From TH-plancto1 sp043777375 (GTDB lineage Bacteria; Planctomycetota; Planctomycetia; Planctomycetales; Planctomycetaceae): a stretch of DNA of 64,000 nt. The stretch is from assembly GCA_043777375.1 (NCBI GenBank), contig JAYWHX010000168.1, positions 33,378 to 97,377 on the forward strand, read 5' to 3'. Position 1 is the stretch's first letter, and each line of letters begins with the position of its first letter. Made by a program: the position numbers and the translations under genes. Below are positions 46,398 to 54,905 of the stretch, in pieces. The notes below the pieces were generated by a model. It had not been told where the DNA came from. It saw only the letters and a list, made by a program, of their open reading frames with translations, and did no database searches.

Positions 46398-47702
46398 TCA
46401 CAATTGAATCGCTTCGCCATCGTTCAAGAGCCTCGTGTTCGGTGAAAACGCCTGGAACTTCTCCGGCTCAAAGGTGTGAATCGGGATGACTATCTTGGAT
46501 CTGACCTGACTCACGAGGTCGATGATATCGCCGTAGTGAATATGACCACTTGTGTGAGCTTCCCTCAGATCACCGTTGATTCTGGCCAACGCTTCTTTGA
46601 CAGGTTGCCAGTCAGGCTGGTCCAGGTAGCCGCTCCAGCGAGAGTAGAGGCAGCGGGAGCCTTCTGGCAGAAGCGAGTTGAAGTCACTCTCCAGCATGCT
46701 GGGGCGGAACAGCATGACGAATCGGGATGGATCAGTTCGGATTTCCTTCATCCCAATCCTGGCCGGGGACATCAAAGAAAAGTAAGTTTCGAGATTCTTT
46801 TTCCGGTAGGTTTCTTCAAAGAACTTGGGGAAGAAAACCCGAACTTGTTCTGAGGATTCGGGTCGAGGGATGGAAGTCTCTGAGGCAATCAGGTGCATGA
46901 CGAACGCGGTGTAGGCATCGGCCACAAAGATCCGATTCGACTTCTTGGTGGCTCGAAAGAAGCCGACCAGCCGGTCCACGTGCTGGGGAGAAAAAGACGC
47001 CAGTACCAGCCCCGGTGTGGATTGGATGTGCCTGACAATCTCTTCTTCGAGTTCATATTCATTCGCTCCGTGGTATTCCGTGTGACCAATATGAGTTCCT
47101 TCCATCAGCAGAACATTAATGGCCCGGTCCTTCACGGCTTCGATGAGGGCCTTGTGCATTCCTGGCTTTCGCCCATGCAGCCTCAGATCACCCGAGTAGA
47201 GAACGGTCTTGCCCTCCGCTTCGATCAGGAAGGCCTGAGACCCGTAGATGGAGTGATCCACCGAGAATGCAGTGACGCGGAAGTCTCCGATCTGGACAGG
47301 CTGTCCCGCATAGATCTCGCGATGTCGCTCTCGGGGAAGTTGTGGTTGACCGGCAAACTTGGCTCCGGCCAGCATCATCTTGCTCGTCCCCACTCCGGCA
47401 TAAACTGGAATCTCATTTCGAGAATGTCGGATGAGCCCCGTGTGATCTTCATGAGCGTGGGAAATCAGAATGGCATCCGGCATGGGGGCATTCGTGTCAA
47501 ACAACCCCGGTACGAGTGGCAGGATTCCCGATCGGCGGAGTTCTTCCGTGGTTTGTCGTCTCAAGGCTCCGGAGTCATGTGGTTCTCGGTCTTTGTTGAA
47601 CAGGGGCATCCCGATGTCGAGGATGATTCGAGTATTGTCCGTGGCAATCTCGATGCAGTTGCCACCGATCTCATGAGTTCCCCGGTGTATCGTGATTCGC
47701 AT
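46398..47702 (-). CDS. MBL-fold metallohydrolase (RNase J/beta-CASP-related)
   Basis: 434 residues from ATG 47702 (start MRITIHRGTHEIGGNCIEIA); ATG 47753 is an alternative. Metal motif HAHEDH at 82-87. YSGDLRLHG near 175, TSGHIHYGDI near 395 and IPIHTFEPEKF near 415 fit beta-CASP RNases and related exonucleases. The beta-CASP insertion (FSPQHVDRLVGFFRATKKSNR, VADAYTAFVM) is present. Shorter than RNase J (~550) because the C-terminal domain is absent. Likely a single-stranded RNA or DNA nuclease. It is in the island, directly downstream of a small membrane protein gene, so it may serve the element rather than housekeeping. Confidence 0.82.
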   Translation of the reverse strand: MRITIHRGTHEIGGNCIEIATDNTRIILDIGMPLFNKDREPHDSGALRRQTTEELRRSGILPLVPGLFDTNAPMPDAILISHAHEDHTGLIRHSRNEIPVYAGVGTSKMMLAGAKFAGQPQLPRERHREIYAGQPVQIGDFRVTAFSVDHSIYGSQAFLIEAEGKTVLYSGDLRLHGRKPGMHKALIEAVKDRAINVLLMEGTHIGHTEYHGANEYELEEEIVRHIQSTPGLVLASFSPQHVDRLVGFFRATKKSNRIFVADAYTAFVMHLIASETSIPRPESSEQVRVFFPKFFEETYRKKNLETYFSLMSPARIGMKEIRTDPSRFVMLFRPSMLESDFNSLLPEGSRCLYSRWSGYLDQPDWQPVKEALARINGDLREAHTSGHIHYGDIIDLVSQVRSKIVIPIHTFEPEKFQAFSPNTRLLNDGEAIQL

Positions 47703-47764
47703 GTTTCGCTGAAGCCTTCCCGTGGGCGTGTCTGTTTTGAACTTGAGGTGCATCGGCTTCGATC

Positions 47765-48169
47765 TCAGCTTCGTGGCTTCTTTTTCATCTGCTCCTGATT
47801 TTGAATGATCCTGTTGTTTTGCATAATTTGTGTGAGTTGCAGCAATTCGTTTTCTCTGGCTGCGGTGATGATGGCTCGTTCTTCCGGACTCTTGGAACGC
47901 CACTCGAACTCGGCTCGCTCGTGATCGGACTGGAGTTGCTCGTTGGTCTCCTCGTCGTACCAGGGGGTGCCGAGAATGGTCAGCCCATACAGGAACGTTA
48001 GGATCGTCGCTCCACCTCCGAGAGAGATCAGCCAAGTCTCCGTGAACCACTTCAGTCCCGCATCTTCTGACTGCATCCCTGTCCGATAACAGGCGAAGGT
48101 TCCAAAGACGACCATGGCAGTCATCCCTACGACGTGTCCGATGGTGTAGACCTTCGGCTGGTAACTCAT
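47765..48169 (-). CDS. Small two-TM membrane protein with charged C-terminus
   Basis: 134 residues, ATG 48169. TMs near 10-30 (VVGMTAMVVFGTFACYRTG) and 45-65 (TWLISLGGGATILTFLYGLTIL). The C-terminal half is charged and helical (DHERAEFEWRSKSPEERAIITAARENELLQLTQIMQNNR). No family recognised. The stop is about 60 bases before the MBL gene start, so the two are probably co-transcribed. Confidence 0.65.
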   Translation of the reverse strand: MSYQPKVYTIGHVVGMTAMVVFGTFACYRTGMQSEDAGLKWFTETWLISLGGGATILTFLYGLTILGTPWYDEETNEQLQSDHERAEFEWRSKSPEERAIITAARENELLQLTQIMQNNRIIQNQEQMKKKPRS

Positions 48170-48229
48170 GAGTGCTGATTCTCCGGTGAGAGGATTGAAA
48201 CAGGTGTGTCGATGAGGTCAGGGATGGCT

Positions 48230-48673
48230 CTACTCCAACCCGTAGAACTCTTCCAAGGCGTCTCCGGTCAGGTAGTGTTCATCCAGCCGGGCTTCCCAGC
48301 GTGGCAGCTGGAACAGTTCAGCCAGCCTTTCAAACACATCCACGGGGGTCGCGTTTCCGTGGTAGAGGATTCCTGACCTCAGATTGATGTCCCAGACCAC
48401 TCGGCCACGGGGAACTTGGAAGTATTCCGTCTCACTCGGGCAGGCCAGCAGTTTCTGTGCAACGCCCCAGACTGAGTCATGGGAGAGGTCTGAGTCGATC
48501 CAGTGTTCAGGCTTATCGATCTCGGAGACTGGTTGCAGGAACGCCACGATGAGTTCGGAATCGTGCCACCAGATCCCCACGTGAAAACCCGGTCCCTGAA
48601 CATTCTCAATGGGCCTGCATGATTCTTGCTCGAAGAGGAACAGGCTGGTCTTCCACTTCCTTCGCGGTTTCAT
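48230..48673 (-). CDS. Hypothetical cytoplasmic protein, ~147 residues
   Basis: ATG 48673 preferred (MKPRRKWKTSLFLFEQES); an in-frame ATG at 48769 adds 32 low-complexity residues. Contains NVQGPGFHVGIWWHDSELIVAFLQPVSEIDKPEHWID, VVWDINLRSGILYHGNATPVDVFERLAELFQLPRWEA and DEHYLTGDALEEFYGLE at the C-terminus. The last 40 residues resemble a tail often seen in exonuclease- or recombination-associated phage-like proteins (a recombination-associated RdgC-type flavour is possible), but I cannot assign a function. Confidence 0.6.
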   Translation of the reverse strand: MKPRRKWKTSLFLFEQESCRPIENVQGPGFHVGIWWHDSELIVAFLQPVSEIDKPEHWIDSDLSHDSVWGVAQKLLACPSETEYFQVPRGRVVWDINLRSGILYHGNATPVDVFERLAELFQLPRWEARLDEHYLTGDALEEFYGLE

Positions 48674-49015
48674 CTCAGGCTCGATTCTGATGGCTGACGA
48701 TCTGTGAGATGAACTGAAATGCCCAGTTCCCGGAGAGCAGGGGGTTGCTCTTGGCGGTGTGTCGGTCATCCACCCCTGTGGTGTTGGTCCGATCTGCTGG
48801 GCGAATCCTCAGGATTCACGGCAGACAGCCAGCGGGATTGTGCCAACTCGCCTCCCCCAAAGCGGGGTGTGCGTCTCTCCGGGAACCGGTGGCTTTCATT
48901 GATACCCGCATCAACTGACAAGGGTGAGTCGGTTGAAGTTCGGATCTGACGATTTGGGACACTGACTCTGTTGAGACGAAACAACTTGATCCTTCCGTTG
49001 GCATCGTCCAGAAGT

Positions 49016-49420
49016 TCAGAATCGTTCGGTGACGTACCAAAGTTTTTCAGTGGTGTTCCATGTCAATGTGTAAGTGGTGATTTTAGTCAGCGGTGTTCCT
49101 GCCTGTGACTTCCACTCGATAGCGACATTGGCCTTGTAAGCTGGCCACGACTCCCAGTCTTTGGGAAATTTCTCAGGGTCTTTGAAGGCCAACAAATCCG
49201 GCTTATCGCTCATCATACTGCGTATCTCATAGCTGATGGGCTCGCTCAATCCTCTCGTCCGTGATGACATGGTGGACACTGTATTCGCTTGCCCTGCCAT
49301 CCACTTCTTGAACTCGGAGTCGAAATGGTTGCGGGCCGCAGCCTCGCTTCCCGCTGTGTTCGCGGTGCATCCACTCAGGCACACCACAACCAGCACACAC
49401 CATCGTTGCCAAAATGTCAC
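49016..49420 (-). CDS. Predicted lipoprotein, 134 residues
   Basis: GTG 49420 with GAGGAC upstream fits better than a TTG 30 bases earlier. Signal WCVLVVVCLSGC has lipobox LSGC; the mature protein would start at Cys. It contains HFDSEFKKWMAGQANTVSTMSSR and DLLAFKDPEKFPKDWESWPAYKANVAIEWKSQAGTPLTKITTYTLTWNTTEKLWYVTE, with beta-rich character and no catalytic motif. Probably anchored in a membrane facing the periplasm. Function unknown. Confidence 0.7.
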   Translation of the reverse strand: MTFWQRWCVLVVVCLSGCTANTAGSEAAARNHFDSEFKKWMAGQANTVSTMSSRTRGLSEPISYEIRSMMSDKPDLLAFKDPEKFPKDWESWPAYKANVAIEWKSQAGTPLTKITTYTLTWNTTEKLWYVTERF

Positions 49421-49599
49421 GGTTCGTCCTCGGCTGAAGGTTAGAGTCAATCAGGGGGGTGAATTCGGGTGAGGTTCATGCGATTCCCGACTTGGATCTC
49501 TCTTTTCCCAGACCAGACTGACAGTGGTGGGTCAGCGTGCGTGATCTGAATCAGCAGGATCGCGAATTTCGCAGATGTGAGAGCTGGATTGGCTCAGTG

Positions 49600-50685
49600 T
49601 TACTTGCCGGACTGCTGGGGTATTTCCAGATTCGCATGCAGCGTGATTCCCTGTTGGAGCTTCGCGATCACTCGGGACCGAAGCTCTGCCGGTTGAAGAA
49701 TCCGACATCTTCCTGTCCAGGAGAGCAACCAGTTCACGATTTCATCCAGGCCATCCACACGGAAACACAGCGTGACACTCCCGTCCTTGTGGCGGGTCAT
49801 CTGCTGCGTGTGGTGCCAGATGGTTTCGGTGACAATCTTGCTCGCTTCGGGAGTGAACCAGATCCCAATGTCGTAAGTCTGGTCACCCCGGAAGACGCCC
49901 CAGGCATTCCCGAAGTATTCCTTCAGGTCGAAGTCCTCGGGAATGATGGCCGCTTCATCAATCATCCGCAGTGATTTGAAGCGAGCCATCCGGTAGGTAC
50001 GCGGTGCCGCATCATGACTCTGCTTTCCAATGACGTACCAAGCATTCTTGATGAGGCACAGCCGGTACGGATGCAGTTTCAGTTTGACCGGAGCCGATTC
50101 ATAGGGGCTTTCGTAGTGTCCGCTGATCTGCTTGTGCTGGACCAGAGCCCGCTGAACGGTCTGGATGGCTTCGTGGTGTTTGCTGTGATCGACCAGCTTC
50201 AGGTCCAACACGGACACCAGTCGCATCGCGTCATCAATGAGTTCCTGAGTCTCCTCCCTGGAGACAGCAGAGAGCTTACGAGTGGCTGGAGCGGCCCCTG
50301 ATGTGACATTCAGTCCCGGTGATTGAGCGAGTACAGCTGCCAGCGAAAGCCCAAGAACTTCATCGTCCGTGAGCGTCATCACTGGAAACCGGAAATCAGG
50401 GCGGACTCGGACAAACTGCTGATCTCCCTCCCGGTAATAGGGAATTCCCGCGAATCGAAGTACGTCGAGATCTCGGTAAACTGTTCTCTCGGAACACTGA
50501 ATTTCCTCCGCAATCGCTTTTGTCGTCCATCGTCCTCGGCTTTGAATCAGTTCCAGGACTCTCAGGATGCGGGCCAATCGATCCGCCTGCCGAACCCTTC
50601 GATCCCGATCAGGTCGATCCTTCTTCGTCGGCTTTGGTCCTGCTGATTTGGCCTTGAGTGTCTTCCGTGGGGGACGTTCGGTCAT
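49600..50685 (-). CDS. WYL-domain transcriptional regulator
   Basis: 361 residues from ATG 50685, with AGGAAGG upstream. HTH: RQADRLARILRVLELIQSRGRWTTKAIAEEIQCSERTVYRDLDVLRFAGIPYYRE. WYL domain in the middle: YESPYESAPVKLKLHPYRLCLIKNAWYVIGKQSHDAAPRTYRMARFKSLR (core CLIKNAWYVIGK). A WCX region at the C-terminus includes VDGLDEIVNWLLSWTGRCRILQPAELRSRVIAKL. WYL regulators bind nucleotide or ssDNA-like ligands and often control phage-defence islands. Encoded here at the head of a nuclease gene cluster, so a defence-regulator role is likely but inferred. Confidence 0.88.
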   Translation of the reverse strand: MTERPPRKTLKAKSAGPKPTKKDRPDRDRRVRQADRLARILRVLELIQSRGRWTTKAIAEEIQCSERTVYRDLDVLRFAGIPYYREGDQQFVRVRPDFRFPVMTLTDDEVLGLSLAAVLAQSPGLNVTSGAAPATRKLSAVSREETQELIDDAMRLVSVLDLKLVDHSKHHEAIQTVQRALVQHKQISGHYESPYESAPVKLKLHPYRLCLIKNAWYVIGKQSHDAAPRTYRMARFKSLRMIDEAAIIPEDFDLKEYFGNAWGVFRGDQTYDIGIWFTPEASKIVTETIWHHTQQMTRHKDGSVTLCFRVDGLDEIVNWLLSWTGRCRILQPAELRSRVIAKLQQGITLHANLEIPQQSGK

Positions 50686-50919
50686 CAAGTACCTTCCTAC
50701 ATGAACACCAGCTGCTGTCGAGTTTGGTGGAATCCGCTTCGATGACGCACGCGGAAGTACGCCGCCTTGTCGCTCGTGATGGCATGGGCCAAATGATGTG
50801 CCCCGCAGATCGACCCGGACTCTCTTCCGAAGCATTGTCCCCACCCCCAGTGTCAGAAGCGGGTCAGAGCGGCTACCGTCAATACAAACAATGGATTGGG
50901 CAGGGCATTCAACTGATAA

Positions 50920-51150
50920 TCACGAGGCTTGCTGGAAGATCCAAGTATGGGCAAGTTCGATCACCTTGGCCAACAGAAGCAGATCATCGCGACCGAAGGA
51001 TTCGGTTTGCTTCCACTCCTCACCGTCTTTGTAGATCCGGCTGACATTCACGTTGAAGCGGGTTCCCGCAGTCGTCTGGTTCTGCCAGATCGTGGCCTTG
51101 ATTGATCCCATGCGAATCTCCTGGGCCGGTTGCTGTTTGGTCTTTGCCAT
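50920..51150 (-). CDS. Small conserved protein, 76 residues
   Basis: ATG 51150. MAKTKQQPAQEIRMGSIKATIWQN then NVNVSRIYKDGEEWKQTESFGRDDLLLLAKVIELAHTWI. Proteins of this kind (IR.G..KATIWQN, FGRDDL, LAHTWI) recur in planctomycetes and are about 75 residues. Function unknown; a small beta-sheet plus helix. It overlaps the 3' end of the upstream gene by ~131 bases in another frame. Placed as a gene because the family pattern is strong. Confidence 0.7.
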   Translation of the reverse strand: MAKTKQQPAQEIRMGSIKATIWQNQTTAGTRFNVNVSRIYKDGEEWKQTESFGRDDLLLLAKVIELAHTWIFQQAS

Positions 51151-51622
51151 CGCGGTAATCCTCGTACTGGAAACTGTTGACTTGCTGACATTCCTCATAC
51201 CCTGAAGAAGCGGTCGGCTCGATGAATCCGAACAGTCCGCTCTGGAGCAAGTTGGCCATTTCCACTTGGGCACGATGTTGGAGAGAAGAGCCATCATTCC
51301 AGATGGGATGGCCAAAATGTCTGCGGGCAGTTGTGAGGAAGAACTTGACGCACGCTTCCCGGCTCTCGAAGTCGTGCCAGGGAACACCGACGCCGTGGCA
51401 ATTGTTGCAACGGAAGGAGCAGTGGATGGAGATGGCCCACCGTCCGTTGGGGAGCGGGGCGATTTCGTAGTCCGCAGTAGCCGCTCCATTCAGGACTGTC
51501 AGCTGTCGGATGCCTTCCGAGTATTCCCGAGCCGGGTTCCGGATCGTCTCCACCCAATCTCGAAAGGCGGTCTGATGGTCTTCCTTGGAGTCACCGCAAG
51601 GCTTTTGCTCAATTATGGCCAT
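51020..51622 (-). CDS. Hypothetical protein, 200 residues; possible 3' frameshift
   Basis: ATG 51622. Contains AFRDWVETIRNPAREYSEGIRQLTVLNGAATADYEIAPLPNGRWAISIHCSFRCNNCHGVGVPWHDFESREACVKFFLTTARRHF. There is a CxxC (CNNC) and neighbouring Cys and His residues. The last ~40 residues overlap the 76-residue gene in another frame and look like out-of-frame translation (DGKDQTATGPGDSHGINQGHD), so the native stop may be earlier or a frameshift may exist. Its start overlaps the preceding gene's stop by 14 bases. Function unknown. Confidence 0.6.
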   Translation of the reverse strand: MAIIEQKPCGDSKEDHQTAFRDWVETIRNPAREYSEGIRQLTVLNGAATADYEIAPLPNGRWAISIHCSFRCNNCHGVGVPWHDFESREACVKFFLTTARRHFGHPIWNDGSSLQHRAQVEMANLLQSGLFGFIEPTASSGYEECQQVNSFQYEDYRDGKDQTATGPGDSHGINQGHDLAEPDDCGNPLQRECQPDLQRR

Positions 51623-52385
51623 GACCGTTCGACGCTCGCAGTTGAGAGAGTTTGAACTTGGTGTATTCATTCACGCTGTCAATCATTTTCTGCTCAGGAC
51701 GGCTGAACCATCGTCGCTGTCTCTGGAGAACGTTCGTCACATCTCCGTAGCTCAGCTCTCCGATGAATGGAGCGAGAGGCAGCTTTCTCAGCCGCTCTCC
51801 GTCGGGAATCGACGACTTCAGCCGATCTGGATTACGGTATTCCTGGACAAGGGGATTGCCTGAACTGGGAGTCAGCAAGAGGAGTACGAAATCTCTTGGC
51901 GGGGCGTGAAACAGCAAATCCTCTTGAAACCAGCCGTTCTCCCACAGTCCAATGCGGGCATTCCGAATCAGCTGGTCAGCGGGGAATCCAGCTGAGCCAT
52001 TGTTGTTCACTGTCTTGGCCGACAGCGGAGAACCGTACTTCATCTCGATAAAGACCGTCGTGGCCGGATTCTCCCAAGTAATCACGACATCGACCTCCGT
52101 CTGACCCTCAGCCCATTTCAGGTGATGCCGGGGGTATGTTCTCTGTTTCTGCCAGAGTTCAATCTTAAGATCGCGGAAGACTTGTCGGCGGAATCGCTCG
52201 ACTCCCAATGCCCGATTCAGCATGTCCGGGAGCCACCAGCGGGGATTCAGATGGCGGAGAGTTCCAAACAGTTCCCCGGTGACCACATCCTCACTGGTGG
52301 GTCGCACGATCAGAGGGCAGCGGAGTTCCCCCTTCCGAGCTGGTTCGCAGAGACAACCACCCTTGCCGTTCAGTTCGGTGAGCAT
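51609..52385 (-). CDS. PD-(D/E)xK-type nuclease-like protein, 258 residues
   Basis: ATG 52385. FGTLRHLNPRWWLPDMLNRALGVERF, then EGQTEVDVVITWENPATTVFIEMKYGSPLSAKTVNNNG. Asp in TEVDVVI and E-x-K in IEMKYG have the PD-(D/E)xK order. Later PRDFVLLLLTPSSGNPLVQEYRNPDRLKSS. Overlaps the Cas4/RecB-like gene upstream by 16 bases and the gene downstream by 14, so translationally coupled. Probable DNA nuclease working with the upstream nuclease; specificity unknown. Confidence 0.7.
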   Translation of the reverse strand: MLTELNGKGGCLCEPARKGELRCPLIVRPTSEDVVTGELFGTLRHLNPRWWLPDMLNRALGVERFRRQVFRDLKIELWQKQRTYPRHHLKWAEGQTEVDVVITWENPATTVFIEMKYGSPLSAKTVNNNGSAGFPADQLIRNARIGLWENGWFQEDLLFHAPPRDFVLLLLTPSSGNPLVQEYRNPDRLKSSIPDGERLRKLPLAPFIGELSYGDVTNVLQRQRRWFSRPEQKMIDSVNEYTKFKLSQLRASNGHGHN

Positions 52386-53221
52386 GCAATCTCCGATGAT
52401 GTGTTGAGAAGGGGCAGTTCGTTGGGCGGTCGAGTTCTCTGCCCCCACTCCCGGCACTGCTGGCGAAAGGAACAGCCAGAGCAGTTCATCGAGTTCTCCA
52501 CGGGATAGAAGACATCCAGCTCAACCGCTCGCTCAATCGATTGCACCAGGTCTCCCAGCCGTCCGCTGTCCTCAGGGAATCGGCTGGTCTTCAGCCGCTG
52601 GACCTTGGGGGTCTTCGTTTTGACCAGGACCGTGTATTCCACGCTTGCTTCTCGGCCCAGTGATTCCCGGACAGCGTGGACGTAACAGGTGGGTTGAAGG
52701 GAGGACTCCACATCAGAAGCCGAATAGGCCCGAGCACTCGTCTTGAACTCCGTCACCGTGAGTTCCTGATTGGCTTCGGTCACCAGATCGGTGAACGCGA
52801 GTAACGGTCGCTCCAGATACTCGCCCTGGCTGTTGTAGAGCGGGACCAGCATACGTTGCTCAATGGAAACGATGTTCTCCGGCGGCGGCTCCTGGAGGTA
52901 CAGATCCAGCAGCTGCACTCCCTGGGCAATGCAGCCGTCCCGAGTTTCGCCATCGCGGTAAAGAATCTTTTGATTCCCAGCCTTCTCGTTCCAGCAATCC
53001 AGAAATGTCTTTCGGATGGCAGAGCCGTCCAAGTTCTCCTGCATCAGAAGTCGCCGGTGATACTCGGCCAGTCCTGCATGGACCGCTGATCCCATCACCA
53101 GGCTAGTACCGATGGTTTGGCTGGAGAGGCAGAGGACTCGCTGGAAGTAGTATTGCAGCGGACAACGCAGATATTGGGTGATGGCACTGTAGCTCCAGTG
53201 GGGGCGTGGTCGGTCCATCAT
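52370..53221 (-). CDS. RecB/Cas4-family PD-(D/E)xK nuclease with [Fe-S]-type Cys cluster
   Basis: 283 residues; ATG 53221 or 53218. N-terminal HWSYSAITQYLRCPLQYYFQ (first Cys), GSAVHAGLAEYHRRLL and LLAFTDLVTEANQELTVTEFKTSARAY (D and E-x-K active site). C-terminal NCSGCSFRQQC provides three more Cys, giving the four-Cys Fe-S arrangement of Cas4/AddB-type nucleases. Predicted single-strand or end-processing exonuclease. Not associated with any CRISPR array here. Operon with the small acidic 72-residue gene upstream and the other nuclease downstream. Confidence 0.82.
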   Translation of the reverse strand: MMDRPRPHWSYSAITQYLRCPLQYYFQRVLCLSSQTIGTSLVMGSAVHAGLAEYHRRLLMQENLDGSAIRKTFLDCWNEKAGNQKILYRDGETRDGCIAQGVQLLDLYLQEPPPENIVSIEQRMLVPLYNSQGEYLERPLLAFTDLVTEANQELTVTEFKTSARAYSASDVESSLQPTCYVHAVRESLGREASVEYTVLVKTKTPKVQRLKTSRFPEDSGRLGDLVQSIERAVELDVFYPVENSMNCSGCSFRQQCREWGQRTRPPNELPLLNTSSEIACSPN

Positions 53222-53227
53222 TAGTTG

Positions 53228-53446
53228 TCACTCCCCTGCGTGCTGAGCAGCCAGCCTGACTTCTTGGCAAAAGTACCGGGAGATCATTCGATCCCATTCG
53301 TCAGGCAGATCTCGTGAGAGTGGCTGTGGTGGAAACCCACCTCGATCCAGCCAGTCAATCAACCCTTCTGCCCGAAGATCGGCCTCGAAAATATCGTTTG
53401 TGAAGATCGCTTCCAGCATCTCGTTCCAGGCAACCTGCGGGTCCAT
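53228..53446 (-). CDS. Small acidic conserved protein, 72 residues
   Basis: ATG 53446. MDPQVAWNEMLEAIFTNDIFEADLRAEGLIDWLDRGGFPPQPL. This type (WDEML, A..LLDWLDRGGFPP) recurs as a short, acidic protein in planctomycete mobile or recombination gene sets. Function unknown. Stop is 7 bases before the Cas4-like gene start. Confidence 0.7.
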   Translation of the reverse strand: MDPQVAWNEMLEAIFTNDIFEADLRAEGLIDWLDRGGFPPQPLSRDLPDEWDRMISRYFCQEVRLAAQHAGE

Positions 53447-53457
53447 GGAGTTGGCTC

Positions 53458-54009
53458 CTATCGGCTCATCCGATTTCGACCCTGACCATTGGTGGAACCC
53501 GCTGGAGCTGGGTTGAGGCCATCAATGATCTCCCCTGCTTCTCGTTTCGTCAGATCGTAAACTCCGATCTTCTTCCCCAGGACTTCCTGAATTCGATTCT
53601 CCAGCTGAGGCAGAGACAGACCCTGCCGTTTACTCAGGTTGAGCAGGAATTGAACCTGCTTGTTCGTAGCTGCATCCGGGGATTGACCGTTCCCATTCCC
53701 TGGATGAGGAGCTTCTGAGCGGCTGGGCTTCGGATTCGCAGTCGGTTCCGCAGAAGTTCGTCCCGCATGTCCATTCGTCCGAGCTGGAGGAACTTCATCT
53801 CTCTGGCCAACCGCAGATTCTCCCTCGTATCGTTCAATCTGCTGGCTCAGAGCTTCTTCGGCCAGATCGTAGAATTCCTTGACCTTCTCGATCATGCCCT
53901 CGGGATCATCCAGTCCCACACAGATTTCCCCTTCGAGATTCAGGCTGAACCCCGTCGAGTTGAAATCGCGTGAAAGTTTCCGACTGAGTCCAACATTGAC
54001 CTTCAACAT
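53458..54009 (-). CDS. Hypothetical protein, ~183 residues, with ATNKQ-type C-terminal helix bundle
   Basis: ATG 54009 (GGAGC upstream). N-terminal MLKVNVGLSRKLSRDFNSTGFSLNLEGEICVGLDDPEGMIEKVKEFYDLAEEAL. A Gly/Pro/Asn-rich linker, then ATNKQVQFLLNLSKRQGLSLPQLENRI and GKKIGVYDLTKREAGEIIDGLN, a module common at the ends of phage-like or ssDNA-annealing-related proteins. A role in recombination with DUF932 and the nucleases is possible, not shown. Operon with the genes downstream. Confidence 0.65.
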   Translation of the reverse strand: MLKVNVGLSRKLSRDFNSTGFSLNLEGEICVGLDDPEGMIEKVKEFYDLAEEALSQQIERYEGESAVGQRDEVPPARTNGHAGRTSAEPTANPKPSRSEAPHPGNGNGQSPDAATNKQVQFLLNLSKRQGLSLPQLENRIQEVLGKKIGVYDLTKREAGEIIDGLNPAPAGSTNGQGRNRMSR

Positions 54010-54181
54010 TCTTATGCTCCAGAAAAGAAGAACGCCCCCATGATCGATTACCCGAATCAGGGAGGCGTCACTTGTCAGGATTGGTGAGAATGGAGAAAAC
54101 CAGAATGAACCAACTGGCATGCATGGAAGGATCGGCAGCATATGGCAGAAATCTCTGCTTACGCATCCTCTGCCTTAGCAC

Positions 54182-54787
54182 TCAGTGTTGGGGTGGGTCA
54201 TTTTCTGGCTGATTCGTTGATGCATCCTCGAATCCATTTGGTGTTAGGTCATGAGTCCCAACTTCGTCAGTGAGTGCTGCATCGTTCAATTCCGGAGTGC
54301 CAACTTCCTCGGAAGGTTCATCACAAACACACGATTCCGGCTGGTTCGTCTCTGAAGAATCAGCTTGATCGTTCTGGTCAAAGACTAAGGCGACGCATTG
54401 CCTGTCTTGGTACGTGAAACTGAAAATCTCTGAAGGGACAGCCTCCTCGGCACCTGCCTCAAAGGCAAATGACACCGCCTGCAAGTCGACGAACTTCCTG
54501 AAATAGCCATCTCCATTACTGTATCGGCGAACTTTGTTTGGCCGTCCTATCTTGAGAAGGTTTCCCGGGAATAGTATCATCTCTCCAGACGACGGGTTTA
54601 CAGCCATTCCAATCTTTTCCTGGCCGTCAACTAAAAGCACATCCATACACTCCTTACTAATAGTCACCATCAACTGCCGGGAACTAACCCATTTCAACGC
54701 AGTTTGTTTCGCTCTGGGATGACCGAATTCCACGAAAGAATTGAGATCCTCCAAGCGGGATACAACATCTGATTCTTCTGTTGACAT
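54182..54787 (-). CDS. Hypothetical protein, 201 residues
   Basis: ATG 54787. Contains VEFGHPRAKQTALKWVSSRQLMVTISKECMDVLLVDGQEKIGMAVNPSSGEMILFPGNLLKI. C-terminal 70 residues acidic, Ser/Glu/Asp-rich (low complexity). No TM. The middle has short strands like a beta-sheet domain. Function unknown; placed between DUF932 and the downstream recombination-type genes. Confidence 0.6.
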   Translation of the reverse strand: MSTEESDVVSRLEDLNSFVEFGHPRAKQTALKWVSSRQLMVTISKECMDVLLVDGQEKIGMAVNPSSGEMILFPGNLLKIGRPNKVRRYSNGDGYFRKFVDLQAVSFAFEAGAEEAVPSEIFSFTYQDRQCVALVFDQNDQADSSETNQPESCVCDEPSEEVGTPELNDAALTDEVGTHDLTPNGFEDASTNQPENDPPQH

Positions 54788-54905
54788 CGCGATTTTCCTT
54801 TTAGATGAGAGATGAGTTTTCGTCCACTTTCACAATTACCGTGATTTGTTTTCCACTTTCAGCTCAAATTATGAAAATGATGTCACACTTTTATCAGCAC
54901 ACTTG

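Noticed and set aside
46893..47798. 301-residue plus-strand frame opposite the MBL gene
   Set aside because: Antisense shadow of a gene with metal-binding motifs.
52370..53221. Cas4 as part of a CRISPR-Cas locus
   Set aside because: No cas1/cas2 or repeat array in the window; the protein is a general RecB/Cas4-like nuclease in a recombination-type operon.
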